Assembly: GCA_018262285.1 (NCBI GenBank)
Contig: JAGTRX010000003.1
Coordinates: forward strand, 1 to 51,525
Direction: 5' to 3'
Length of the DNA stretch: 51,525 nt
Source of the DNA: Pseudomonadota bacterium
GTDB lineage: Bacteria; Pseudomonadota; Gammaproteobacteria; Burkholderiales; Rhodocyclaceae
How positions within the stretch are numbered: the stretch's first letter is position 1; each line of letters begins with the position of its first letter. The notes under the pieces are model-generated. The model was not told where the DNA came from. It searched no databases and worked only from the letters and a program-made list of their open reading frames with translations. The translations under genes and the position numbers were made by a program. Of the stretch, positions 17,545 to 24,457 are shown in pieces.

Positions 17545-17757
17545 ATGAGTTCTTGGGGCTGCCCGCACGAAATCAACGGCAAATGCACACATATCAACAA
17601 CCTGCCCTGCGATCCGGGCATGAAGGGCTGCGTCCTGGCCGGGCGTTATGTCTTCGCCAATTCCGAAGAAAAAAACGCCCGCCTGCTTGAAAAGCAGGCG
17701 CGCAAGGCATCGGCAGAATCAGAAGCCATAACGCCCAAGGACAAACAGGAAGAGTAA
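17545..17757 (+). CDS. Small four-Cys protein, possible metal binder
   Basis: 70 residues from ATG 17545 with an AAAGG ribosome site; an in-frame ATG at 17530 is possible. The N-terminal half carries four Cys in the order C-x7-C-x7-C-x6-C (CPHEINGKC, NNLPCDPGMKGC) followed by a charged helical tail. The spacing could hold zinc or an iron-sulfur cluster, but no family was recognised. It precedes the PilT-like gene by 31 bp on the same strand and may be cotranscribed with it. Confidence 0.75.
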   Translation: MSSWGCPHEINGKCTHINNLPCDPGMKGCVLAGRYVFANSEEKNARLLEKQARKASAESEAITPKDKQEE

Positions 17758-17788
17758 ACTTGCCCAGCACAAGCCATCAGGAATCGCC

Positions 17789-18889
17789 ATGTCAAACCGC
17801 AACTTGATCCAGGAAATCATCACCCTCGTTTCGTCCAGTCTGCCCTTTACAGACCTGCATATCGAGGAAGACATGCCGGTGATGGTCAGCAGCCCGCGCG
17901 GCTGGGTGGAAATTGAAGGCGAACTGGCCATTCCCCCGGTCAGCCGCAACGACATGGTGCCACTGCTCGGCAACATTGATCCGGCCTGGGAAACCAACAT
18001 CCACACGCATGCCTTGAGCCGTCCTTACGAACTCGCCGACTGGCGGCTGCGTGTCAGTGCTTTTCTCGCCTCGGGCGGCAACAAAATCCTGCTCTCCATC
18101 CGCCGCCAGCCGCGCACGCCCATACCGCTCGAACAGACCGGTCTGCCTTTGAGCATCCGCGTCCTGGCCGATGCGCCACGCGGGCTGATCCTGATTTCCG
18201 GCGCCACCGGCTCCGGCAAGACCACCACGATGGCCGCGCTGATCGACTACATCAACGGCAATCGCAACGCCCACATTGTCACCATCGAAGACCCGGTCGA
18301 ATTCGTGCATCGCCGCAAGAAATGCCTGTTTTCGCAACGCGAAGTCGGCGTCGATGTCACTTCCTTCCGCCAGGGCGTCAAGGACGCCATGCGCCAGAAA
18401 CCCAACATCATCATGATCGGCGAAATCCGCGACGCCGAAACCGCCGACATCGCCATCCAGGCGGCCGAATCCGGCCATCTGGTACTGGCCTCGCTACACG
18501 CCAACGATGGCGCCTCCACCATCAGCAAAATGCTTTCCTTCTTCCCGGAACAGGAAAAAAACCTGCGTGCTTTCGCGCTGGCCAACTGCCTGGTCGGCAT
18601 CATCTATCAGGCTGTCCTGCCGCGCGCCGACAAGACTGGCTTTGTTTTGCTCACTGAAACCATTTTCAACCAGGATCGGCAGGTTTCCGGCTTTATCGCC
18701 GATCCGGCCAAGCTGCCGCAATTGAAGGGCTTTGTCGACCGCCGCGACGACAAGTTGTCGCGTTCCTTCGGCGATCACCTGATCGAACTGGTGACCAAAG
18801 GGGTCATCGACCGCGCCGATGCGATGAAATCGATCACCTTCGGCCGTGCCGATCTTTATGATCGCTTGAAGCAGGCCGGTAATAGCTAA
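17789..18889 (+). CDS. PilT/PilU-family type IV pilus retraction-type ATPase
   Basis: 366 residues. N-terminal PAS-like domain (about 1-105), then the ATPase core: Walker A ISGATGSGKTTT (about residue 136), Walker B-like IGEIRDAETADIA (about 208) and the His-box region LASLHANDGAST. It lacks the tetracysteine of GspE/PilB, which places it with PilT/PilU. Such ATPases drive pilus retraction at the cytoplasmic base. The N-terminus (FTDLHIEEDMPVMV) differs from standard PilT, so it may be a third paralog. The next gene, a GGDEF protein, begins immediately after the stop (TAAATG). Confidence 0.9.
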   Translation: MSNRNLIQEIITLVSSSLPFTDLHIEEDMPVMVSSPRGWVEIEGELAIPPVSRNDMVPLLGNIDPAWETNIHTHALSRPYELADWRLRVSAFLASGGNKILLSIRRQPRTPIPLEQTGLPLSIRVLADAPRGLILISGATGSGKTTTMAALIDYINGNRNAHIVTIEDPVEFVHRRKKCLFSQREVGVDVTSFRQGVKDAMRQKPNIIMIGEIRDAETADIAIQAAESGHLVLASLHANDGASTISKMLSFFPEQEKNLRAFALANCLVGIIYQAVLPRADKTGFVLLTETIFNQDRQVSGFIADPAKLPQLKGFVDRRDDKLSRSFGDHLIELVTKGVIDRADAMKSITFGRADLYDRLKQAGNS

Positions 18890-19807
18890 ATGACCGAAGC
18901 CGGGCTTCATTCCCTGACTGCCGTACTGGATCGGTCGCCGATGCCGGCCATGGCCATCCGCAAGGACTTGACCATCGTCTGGAGCAACCCCGCCTTTGCC
19001 GAGGCATTTCCCGCCCGCCAGGACGAAATTGCCGCTTTTCTCAAGTACCAGTCGGCCGCTAATGTTAACGCCATGTTCTTTCTGTTTGAAAGCATGTCGA
19101 ACAACCGCGCCTGGAAAGGCCCGTTTTCCGATGCCGAGGGCGAACAAGCCCGCCATTTCGAGGTTTGCGCCTCGCCCCTGGCGGATGACCTGTATTTGCT
19201 GCTGGTGCACGAAACCACCAAACACCAGGAAAAACTGGAAGACGCCCTGCATTCCAGCCGCAGCGACCGCCTCACCGGCCTGGCCAACCGGCATCATTTC
19301 AATGAACGCATCACGCAGGCCATCAAGCAGGCACATCGCGGCCGCAAGGATCAGGCCCTGTTGATGCTTGATCTCGACGGTTTCAAGCCGATCAACGACA
19401 CCTTCGGCCACGATGCCGGCGACGCCGTCCTTGTCGAAGTTGCCAAACGCATGCTGGCATCCATTCGCGAAACCGATTTCTGCGCCCGTCTCGGCGGCGA
19501 CGAATTCGCCTGCATCATCACCAACCTGCACGATCGCAAAGCAATCGGGCTGGTCGCCGACAAGCTGATCGCCAGCATCCGACAACCGATCCAGTATGCC
19601 CGCCACACTGTGTCGGTCAATGTCTCCATCGGCATTGCCATGATCGAAGACAAGCGAAGCACCGAAGAAACAATCAAGGATGCCGACCGCGCCCTCTATC
19701 ACGCCAAGCATCAGGGCAAGGGCTGTTGGCGCTTTCCGCCACCGGCCACGCTGCCCGCCCCCCTCTTCGCTGCCCCGGCCATCTTCGACGATGGCTTATC
19801 CGGCTAA
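18890..19807 (+). CDS. PAS-GGDEF diguanylate cyclase
   Basis: 305 residues. A PAS-like sensor domain (about 5-115) precedes a GGDEF domain (about 120-285) with the active-site RLGGDEFA and a canonical inhibitory RxxD (RETD) five residues before it, so both catalysis of c-di-GMP synthesis and product inhibition are expected. No membrane segments. It directly follows the PilT-like ATPase with no intergenic base, implying coupling of c-di-GMP output with pilus function. The last ~20 residues are Pro/Ala-rich and probably disordered. Confidence 0.92.
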   Translation: MTEAGLHSLTAVLDRSPMPAMAIRKDLTIVWSNPAFAEAFPARQDEIAAFLKYQSAANVNAMFFLFESMSNNRAWKGPFSDAEGEQARHFEVCASPLADDLYLLLVHETTKHQEKLEDALHSSRSDRLTGLANRHHFNERITQAIKQAHRGRKDQALLMLDLDGFKPINDTFGHDAGDAVLVEVAKRMLASIRETDFCARLGGDEFACIITNLHDRKAIGLVADKLIASIRQPIQYARHTVSVNVSIGIAMIEDKRSTEETIKDADRALYHAKHQGKGCWRFPPPATLPAPLFAAPAIFDDGLSG

Positions 19808-19844
19808 GTACCCCAGCAGGAAAATTGTCCCTCACTACCTTTTG

Positions 19845-20318
19845 ATGATGAAAGAAAATTGCCGCATTCGACCTGCACTTTCGACCGAGGCCGCAGATAT
19901 CTCAGCCCTTGCAATCCGCTCAAAAGCCCATTGGGGCTATCCTGAAGAACAGATGGCCGTTTTTCGCCAGGAATTGATGCTATCCGAAGAACAAATCGCG
20001 TCGAAGAAAACGCATGTCCTTGAAGCTGACAGTACGATTCAAGGCTTTTACACCCTCGTGGCACAAGACGAAACAACGCTTGAGCTGGAACATCTTTTTA
20101 TCGGGGCTGGCAAGCTTCGTCGGGGATATGGCTCACTGTTATTTCACCACGCCTGCCAAGTTGCACGAGAAGCAAAATTTCAGGTTCTTGTAATACAGTG
20201 CGATCCTAACGCCGCTGGATTCTACGAAGCACTCGGAGTCCAACTCACCCGCGAAATCCCCTCAAGCATCCCCGGCCGCTCGATTCCCTATTTCGAAGTC
20301 AATCTCAGGAAACTCTGA
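19845..20318 (+). CDS. GNAT family N-acetyltransferase
   Basis: 157 residues from the ATG at 19845 (a second ATG follows at 19848); the longer in-frame start at 19680 lies in the GGDEF gene and encodes a Pro/Ser/Arg-rich shadow. The acetyl-CoA binding motif A is LEHLFIGAGKLRRGYGSLLFHHA (key part RRGYGS), and motif B is CDPNAAGFYEALG. Substrate unknown. Lower GC and a weak ribosome site set it apart from the preceding operon. Confidence 0.85.
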   Translation: MMKENCRIRPALSTEAADISALAIRSKAHWGYPEEQMAVFRQELMLSEEQIASKKTHVLEADSTIQGFYTLVAQDETTLELEHLFIGAGKLRRGYGSLLFHHACQVAREAKFQVLVIQCDPNAAGFYEALGVQLTREIPSSIPGRSIPYFEVNLRKL

Positions 20319-20351
20319 ACGGGGAACGACCAACACTTTCAATCGCACCCC

Positions 20352-21176
20352 TCAATCCTTACCAAGCAGTCGCACTTCGCGTTGCGGCAGCGCCATGGCG
20401 ATTTTGTGGGCGCGGAAAGCTTCCAGGATCGCCTGGTTGATTTCACCCGATGCCGTAATGTAGTCAGGAACCTTGACCCAGGGGAAAACCCCCAGGGCAA
20501 TCCCCGATTCGCCCAGGCGGACAACCGTGATGCACGGCACCGGGTCCGCCAACACCAGTGAATTGGCAGCAACAATTTCATTGACCAGCTTGAGCGCCAG
20601 GCTGACATCGCTATCGTAGGCGATATTGACGACCAGGTTGAGTTGGCGGATGTAGCCGTAATTGTGCAGAATTTCGCCGACAATCTTGCGATTGGGGATC
20701 ACCACATGCGAGCGGTCGGGATGGCCGAGAATGGTGCTGAACAGGCTGATGTCGATGACCTCGCCCTCTTCATTGCCGATCGAGAGGTAATGGCCAACCC
20801 GATAGGGCTGGGTAAAAATGATGGTCAGTCCGGCCACCAGATTGGCCAGAAAGCCCTGCATGGCCAGCGCTGCGCCAGCGCCCATAACGCCAAGCCCGGC
20901 AATCAACGGCAACAATTCAACACCCAGATTTTGCAGCGCCAGAATCAGGAAAAGCGCCATCACGGCGACGCGTCCGACACGCACAAGCAAGGTACGCACC
21001 GGGGCTTCAAAACTGAAGCGTTCGAGGAAACGCTGGATGATTTTTCCCAGCCAGCCGGCCACTAGCCAGCCGACCACCAGAATAATGAGCGCCACCAGAA
21101 GCTTCGGCCCGAACTTCACCAACATATCGAGCGCTGAAGCCTTGATCTGCTCAATCGTCTGAATCTGGTTTTCCAT
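20352..21176 (-). CDS. mscS: Small-conductance mechanosensitive channel MscS
   Basis: 274 residues from ATG 21176, preceded by GGGAGGGGG. Three membrane helices (about 20-45, 62-85, 90-118); the third is the Gly/Ala-rich pore helix (GLGVMGAGAALAMQGFLANLVAGL). A cytoplasmic beta domain follows (RVGHYLSIGNEEGEV, HVVIPNRKIV). It releases osmolytes on hypo-osmotic shock. Standard length for the E. coli-type channel; transcribed alone. Confidence 0.94.
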   Translation of the reverse strand: MENQIQTIEQIKASALDMLVKFGPKLLVALIILVVGWLVAGWLGKIIQRFLERFSFEAPVRTLLVRVGRVAVMALFLILALQNLGVELLPLIAGLGVMGAGAALAMQGFLANLVAGLTIIFTQPYRVGHYLSIGNEEGEVIDISLFSTILGHPDRSHVVIPNRKIVGEILHNYGYIRQLNLVVNIAYDSDVSLALKLVNEIVAANSLVLADPVPCITVVRLGESGIALGVFPWVKVPDYITASGEINQAILEAFRAHKIAMALPQREVRLLGKD

Positions 21177-21301
21177 GCCCCCTCCCGCTGAACAAGCACG
21201 ACCCATTTTGCGTCAACTACCGACAGGCTGACCAGAGTTATTTATGGCCTCATGGCGATCACATTACTCATAAGCAAGCCTCGAGAACAACTCAAGCTTG
21301 C

Positions 21302-21321
21302 GCCAAAACCCTTGTTTTGGC
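21302..21321. other. Hairpin in mscS/21385 intergenic region
   Basis: GCCAAAAC (21302-21309) pairs perfectly with GTTTTGGC (21314-21321) across a 4-base loop. There is no T-tract. It lies between divergent genes, so a regulatory or mRNA-leader role is as likely as termination. Confidence 0.4.
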
Positions 21322-21384
21322 ACGATGCCATCAACTCTTCCTTTAATCATTGCTCACTGACGCCGATGGCGCTAAAAATTCAGC

Positions 21385-21633
21385 ATGGATAAACAAGAAA
21401 CCGGTCTGCCCTTTTCCGTAATCGATTTTGCTTTGTTGCTACTGGCACTCGCCATGCCTTACCTTGTCGCCACGACAAGCTGGTGGCGTTTTGCCGTCGC
21501 GGTGATCGGAATGATCGTCTGGATTGCGGCGGTCCAGCCCACTTGGCGCGGCCTGCAGAATTTCTTTTCGGTGATTGCCATGTTGCTCCATACTGTTATC
21601 TGGTTGGGCATCAGCATTGTTCGGCTTTTCTGA
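21385..21633 (+). CDS. Small membrane protein of unknown function
   Basis: 82 residues with two or three membrane helices (about 12-30, 33-50, 60-80) and almost no soluble part. No family was recognised. The ribosome site is weak. The gene is divergent from mscS and ends 17 bp before the terminator of the next minus-strand gene. Composition and codon use look like a real gene, but the function is open. Confidence 0.6.
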   Translation: MDKQETGLPFSVIDFALLLLALAMPYLVATTSWWRFAVAVIGMIVWIAAVQPTWRGLQNFFSVIAMLLHTVIWLGISIVRLF

Positions 21634-21642
21634 ATTTCAACG

Positions 21643-21667
21643 AAAAAAAGGGGGCGCGAACGCCCCC
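21643..21667 (-). terminator. Intrinsic terminator of the 51-residue protein gene
   Basis: On the minus strand: GGGGGCG, loop TTCG, CGCCCCC, then seven T. Stem 21650-21656 with 21661-21667. The same stem may also end the plus-strand gene at 21633. Confidence 0.88.
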
Positions 21668-21673
21668 ACAAAT

Positions 21674-21689
21674 CCACATGTTGATGTGG
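21674..21689 (-). other. Second hairpin downstream of the 51-residue gene
   Basis: CCACAT/ATGTGG inverted repeat with loop GTTG lies between the stop codon (21691) and the main terminator. Stacked hairpins may stabilise the short mRNA. Confidence 0.45.
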
Positions 21690-21690
21690 C

Positions 21691-21846
21691 TTATCCGCGA
21701 GAAAACGCCAACTCATCGTTACGATTGGCGGAATCCCGCAGACGGGGGAAAAGGGATTGAAACGCAAGGCCAAGCAGACGCCGAACTTCGCCGGCCTGCA
21801 TTCTGTGCGCACGCTGCGCGATTTCAAGGTAATTGAGGTTTTCCAT
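21691..21846 (-). CDS. Small basic protein, RSP_7527/DUF1127-like
   Basis: 51 residues from ATG 21846 with an ideal AAAGGAG ribosome site. The sequence MENLNYLEIAQRAHRMQAGE followed by VRRLLGLAF resembles the short Arg-rich proteins annotated as RSP_7527 family and, more loosely, DUF1127 proteins, some of which bind RNA or affect small-RNA and phosphate responses. That assignment is by general resemblance. A strong terminator follows, so this is a monocistronic, probably abundant message. Divergent from the LysR gene. Confidence 0.75.
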   Translation of the reverse strand: MENLNYLEIAQRAHRMQAGEVRRLLGLAFQSLFPRLRDSANRNDELAFSRG

Positions 21847-21965
21847 GATTACTCCTTTGATTGCAAAAAAACTGTTGTCCATAACCAAAGTCTAACTAAT
21901 AATTATTAAGATACAATCCACTTGCAATGCACATCACCTGTGAATTTATTTCTTGAATTATCGCC

Positions 21966-22907
21966 ATGAATAACACCAGCGGTGAAATGAGCGCCTTTGT
22001 TCGGTCGGTTGAACTCGGCAGCTTTTCTCTGGCTGCCCGCGAGTTTGGACTGACGCCTTCGGCTTTATCCAAACTGGTGACCCGACTGGAAAATCGTCTG
22101 GGCGTGCGCCTGCTCAATCGCACCACGCGCAAAATTTCGCTCACACCGGAAGGCAGCGCCTATTTTTCACGCTGCCAGGACATCCTGGCTGAAATCGAAG
22201 AGGCAGAAGCAGAACTGGCGCGCTTTCGTGGCCAGCCGCGTGGCCTGCTTAAAATCAGTGCCGGGACAGCATTCGGTATGCATCAACTGGTTCCGGCATT
22301 ACCGCGCTTCATGGAACGCTATCCTGAAATCAAGGTGGAATTGCTGGTTTCCGACCGTCGCGTCGATATTATTGAAGAGGGGCTGGATATGGCCATATTC
22401 ATTGACGCCCAGGCCGATTCCTCGCTCATCGCGCGCCGCATTGTTGATCTCGACCGCATTGTCTGCGCTTCGCCCATATACTTGGAAAAGCACGGTACGC
22501 CAGCCACACCGGAAGAATTACTACAACACAACTGCCTGCTGGTGAGCAGCATGCCACATCTCTGGAACTGGCCTTTCGACACCCCGGATGGATTGCGTAT
22601 CATCAAGGCCTCCGGCACATTTGGCTCGGACAGCGCCGAAACCATCGTGCAACTCGCCACCAAAGGCGTTGGCATCATTCGGCTGGTCGACATTCTGGTC
22701 AGCGAGGAAATTGCCAGGGGAACACTGGTGACCATCCTTGACGATTTTCATCACGTCCAGCCGGCACCCGTCTATGCTGTCTATCCTCCCGGCCGACACC
22801 GTTCACCCAAGGTGGCCGCGATGATGGATTTCCTGATCGAAAACTTTGCGCACGCGCCTTGGCGCTCAGGCGCTTCCTTCGATCATGGCGGCAAATCAAG
22901 CGCCTGA
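21966..22907 (+). CDS. LysR family transcriptional regulator
   Basis: 313 residues. N-terminal winged HTH (about 5-64: FVRSVELGSFSLAAREFG, LTPSALSKLVTRLE, LGVRLLNRTTR), then the effector-binding type 2 periplasmic-like domain (about 92-295). It belongs to the CrgA-like group common in betaproteobacteria. Its target is unknown: the divergent neighbour encodes the 51-residue protein and the convergent one a cation transporter, whose 3' end it overlaps by 12 bp. Confidence 0.93.
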   Translation: MNNTSGEMSAFVRSVELGSFSLAAREFGLTPSALSKLVTRLENRLGVRLLNRTTRKISLTPEGSAYFSRCQDILAEIEEAEAELARFRGQPRGLLKISAGTAFGMHQLVPALPRFMERYPEIKVELLVSDRRVDIIEEGLDMAIFIDAQADSSLIARRIVDLDRIVCASPIYLEKHGTPATPEELLQHNCLLVSSMPHLWNWPFDTPDGLRIIKASGTFGSDSAETIVQLATKGVGIIRLVDILVSEEIARGTLVTILDDFHHVQPAPVYAVYPPGRHRSPKVAAMMDFLIENFAHAPWRSGASFDHGGKSSA

Positions 22908-23522
22908 AACGCCAAGCCGTAGCTGTTGGATTGATTCAGTAAGCACATAGAAGGCCGAACGCAGGAAAATTAACGCGATCAGGGTGCCAATCGCAAAATC
23001 GGGCCACATTGAACCTGTCCACGCCACACCGCCAGCGGCAAGAATGACGCCGCAATTGGCAATGATGTCGTTGCGCGAACACAGCCAGACGGATTTCATA
23101 TTGATGTCGTCGCTCCGGTGCCGAGTCAGCAGGATCAGGCAAGTCAGGTTGCAGACCAGCGCAAAAATGCCGAAGCCGCCGATCATTTCGGCCACCGGTA
23201 TCACCGGCGACAGCATGCGGCTGATCAACGCCACCGTAATGGCCAGCCCGAAGCCAAGCATGATCAGCCCTTTCAGCAAAGCCGCGCCGGCACGCCAGCG
23301 TTCGCTGCGAAACAGCACATAAAGGCTGAAGCCGTAGACCAGCGCATCGCCCAGGCTGTCGAGCGAATCGGCCATCAACGAGAGCGATGAAGCCAGATAG
23401 CCCGCCGTCAGCTCAATCATAAAAAGCATGACATTGATCGCCAGAACAATGCGCAGGATGCTGCCCTGCCTCTCCCGTAGCGCCTCAAGCGCACATCCCT
23501 TATCCTGACAACAGTTTCCCAT
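22896..23522 (-). CDS. CDF-like cation transporter with variant metal site
   Basis: 208 residues. Cys-rich N-terminus (GNCCQDKGCALEALRERQ), then six membrane helices and no C-terminal cytoplasmic domain. The helix 2 site reads ADSLDSLGD (DxxxD) and the helix 5 site CSRNDIIAN (CxxxD) in place of the usual HxxxD pairs of zinc CDFs. It belongs to a short CDF subgroup that keeps the RND-x-I-x-N motif. The direction of transport (efflux) and a divalent metal substrate are inferred from the family. The ribosome site AGGAGCAGGT supports the start. Confidence 0.87.
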   Translation of the reverse strand: MGNCCQDKGCALEALRERQGSILRIVLAINVMLFMIELTAGYLASSLSLMADSLDSLGDALVYGFSLYVLFRSERWRAGAALLKGLIMLGFGLAITVALISRMLSPVIPVAEMIGGFGIFALVCNLTCLILLTRHRSDDINMKSVWLCSRNDIIANCGVILAAGGVAWTGSMWPDFAIGTLIALIFLRSAFYVLTESIQQLRLGVSGA

Positions 23523-23567
23523 ACCTGCTCCTGACTACAAAATTTTTCGGAAAAGTCCTGTGAGGCC

Positions 23568-23591
23568 TGTTTGACTCCCTGGAGTCAGACC
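23568..23591 (-). terminator. Possible terminator after the clpB operon
   Basis: An inverted repeat TGACTCC-CT-GGAGTCA (23572-23587), extendable with G-T pairs outward, overlaps the stop codon of the 289-residue gene. There is no clean T-tract, so termination is only plausible. Confidence 0.4.
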
Positions 23592-24454
23592 AGTTCAAGC
23601 ACTACCCGGTAAACCAGCCCCGGCTTTTGCGGGTCGTCCTGATCGGAACAAAGCAGCAAGGTTTTGCGACTCCCCTGCGCCGCCAGAAAACAAAGGCCTT
23701 CCATTTTGATGGCGGAAGGCAAACGGCACCAGGCACACAGGGCAAAATCGGCCAAATCAAAACAGGCGATCAAACTGCCCGCGACCTCGCCATCTTCAAA
23801 GGTTGACTCGGTACCTTCCGCCGCCGCCACCACATAGAGCAGCCCATCGCTGGCAAACCCGTCGGTACTGGTCGCTGGCCAGCCATCGAGTTCAGGCAAT
23901 TGCAGGACATGGCTGGCAACTGGCTCGGCTGTCAGCAGATCAGCGCCTTGCAGAATAACGATCAGATTCCGGCGATTCGGCCCGTTGCCCCGATTGAGTA
24001 AAAACCAGCGCTCCTGACCGAGAACACCACCACCCTCGATATTGAAGTCCTCTTCGCCAATGCCGGCCATTTGCATGACGCGCTGAAAAATCGGCGCCAA
24101 ATCAACGGCGACAGCCGGAAAATCGGCTTGCTTCAGATCAACCAATACTCCCGTAAAACGGTTCTTTTTCGAACCTGAGGGCAGCACCAGCAACTTCCCG
24201 CCTGCCGAATCGAGAACCAGCCCTTCGAAATCCGGCTTCTGTTTCTTGGGCAAAGGCTCCAGCACAATATCGGCCTGCGGCAGCAGAGGAAAACGACGGC
24301 GTTGTCCATCGACATCCAGCACGTGCAGGAACTGGCTGCTGTCGCCAATCAGAAAGCATCGGCCATTAAAGGATGCGATGGAAGAAGCCGCCGGTAATTC
24401 CGGCAGTTCATGCTGCAATTGGCAGTCAAGCAGTTCAAGTTTCAGCGGCCGCAC
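23585..24454 (-). CDS. Conserved hypothetical, beta-propeller-like (DUF6929/DUF3616-like)
   Basis: 289 residues from a GTG three bases after the clpB stop, with AAAAGG upstream, so translationally coupled to clpB. The text is rich in short beta strands with recurring blocks such as CFLIGDSSQFLHVLDVDG, PKKQKPDFEGLVLD, FNIEGGGVLGQERWFLLNRGNGPNRRN and KMEGLCFLA (only parts given), pointing to a propeller fold. No signal peptide. It resembles proteins labelled DUF6929 or DUF3616; enzymatic function unknown. Coupling to a heat-shock gene suggests stress expression. Confidence 0.75.
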   Translation of the reverse strand: MRPLKLELLDCQLQHELPELPAASSIASFNGRCFLIGDSSQFLHVLDVDGQRRRFPLLPQADIVLEPLPKKQKPDFEGLVLDSAGGKLLVLPSGSKKNRFTGVLVDLKQADFPAVAVDLAPIFQRVMQMAGIGEEDFNIEGGGVLGQERWFLLNRGNGPNRRNLIVILQGADLLTAEPVASHVLQLPELDGWPATSTDGFASDGLLYVVAAAEGTESTFEDGEVAGSLIACFDLADFALCAWCRLPSAIKMEGLCFLAAQGSRKTLLLCSDQDDPQKPGLVYRVVLELV

Positions 24455-24457
24455 CCG

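Noticed and set aside
18494-19711. 405-codon minus-strand frame
   Set aside because: Opposite strand of the PilT-like and GGDEF genes, both with full catalytic motifs.
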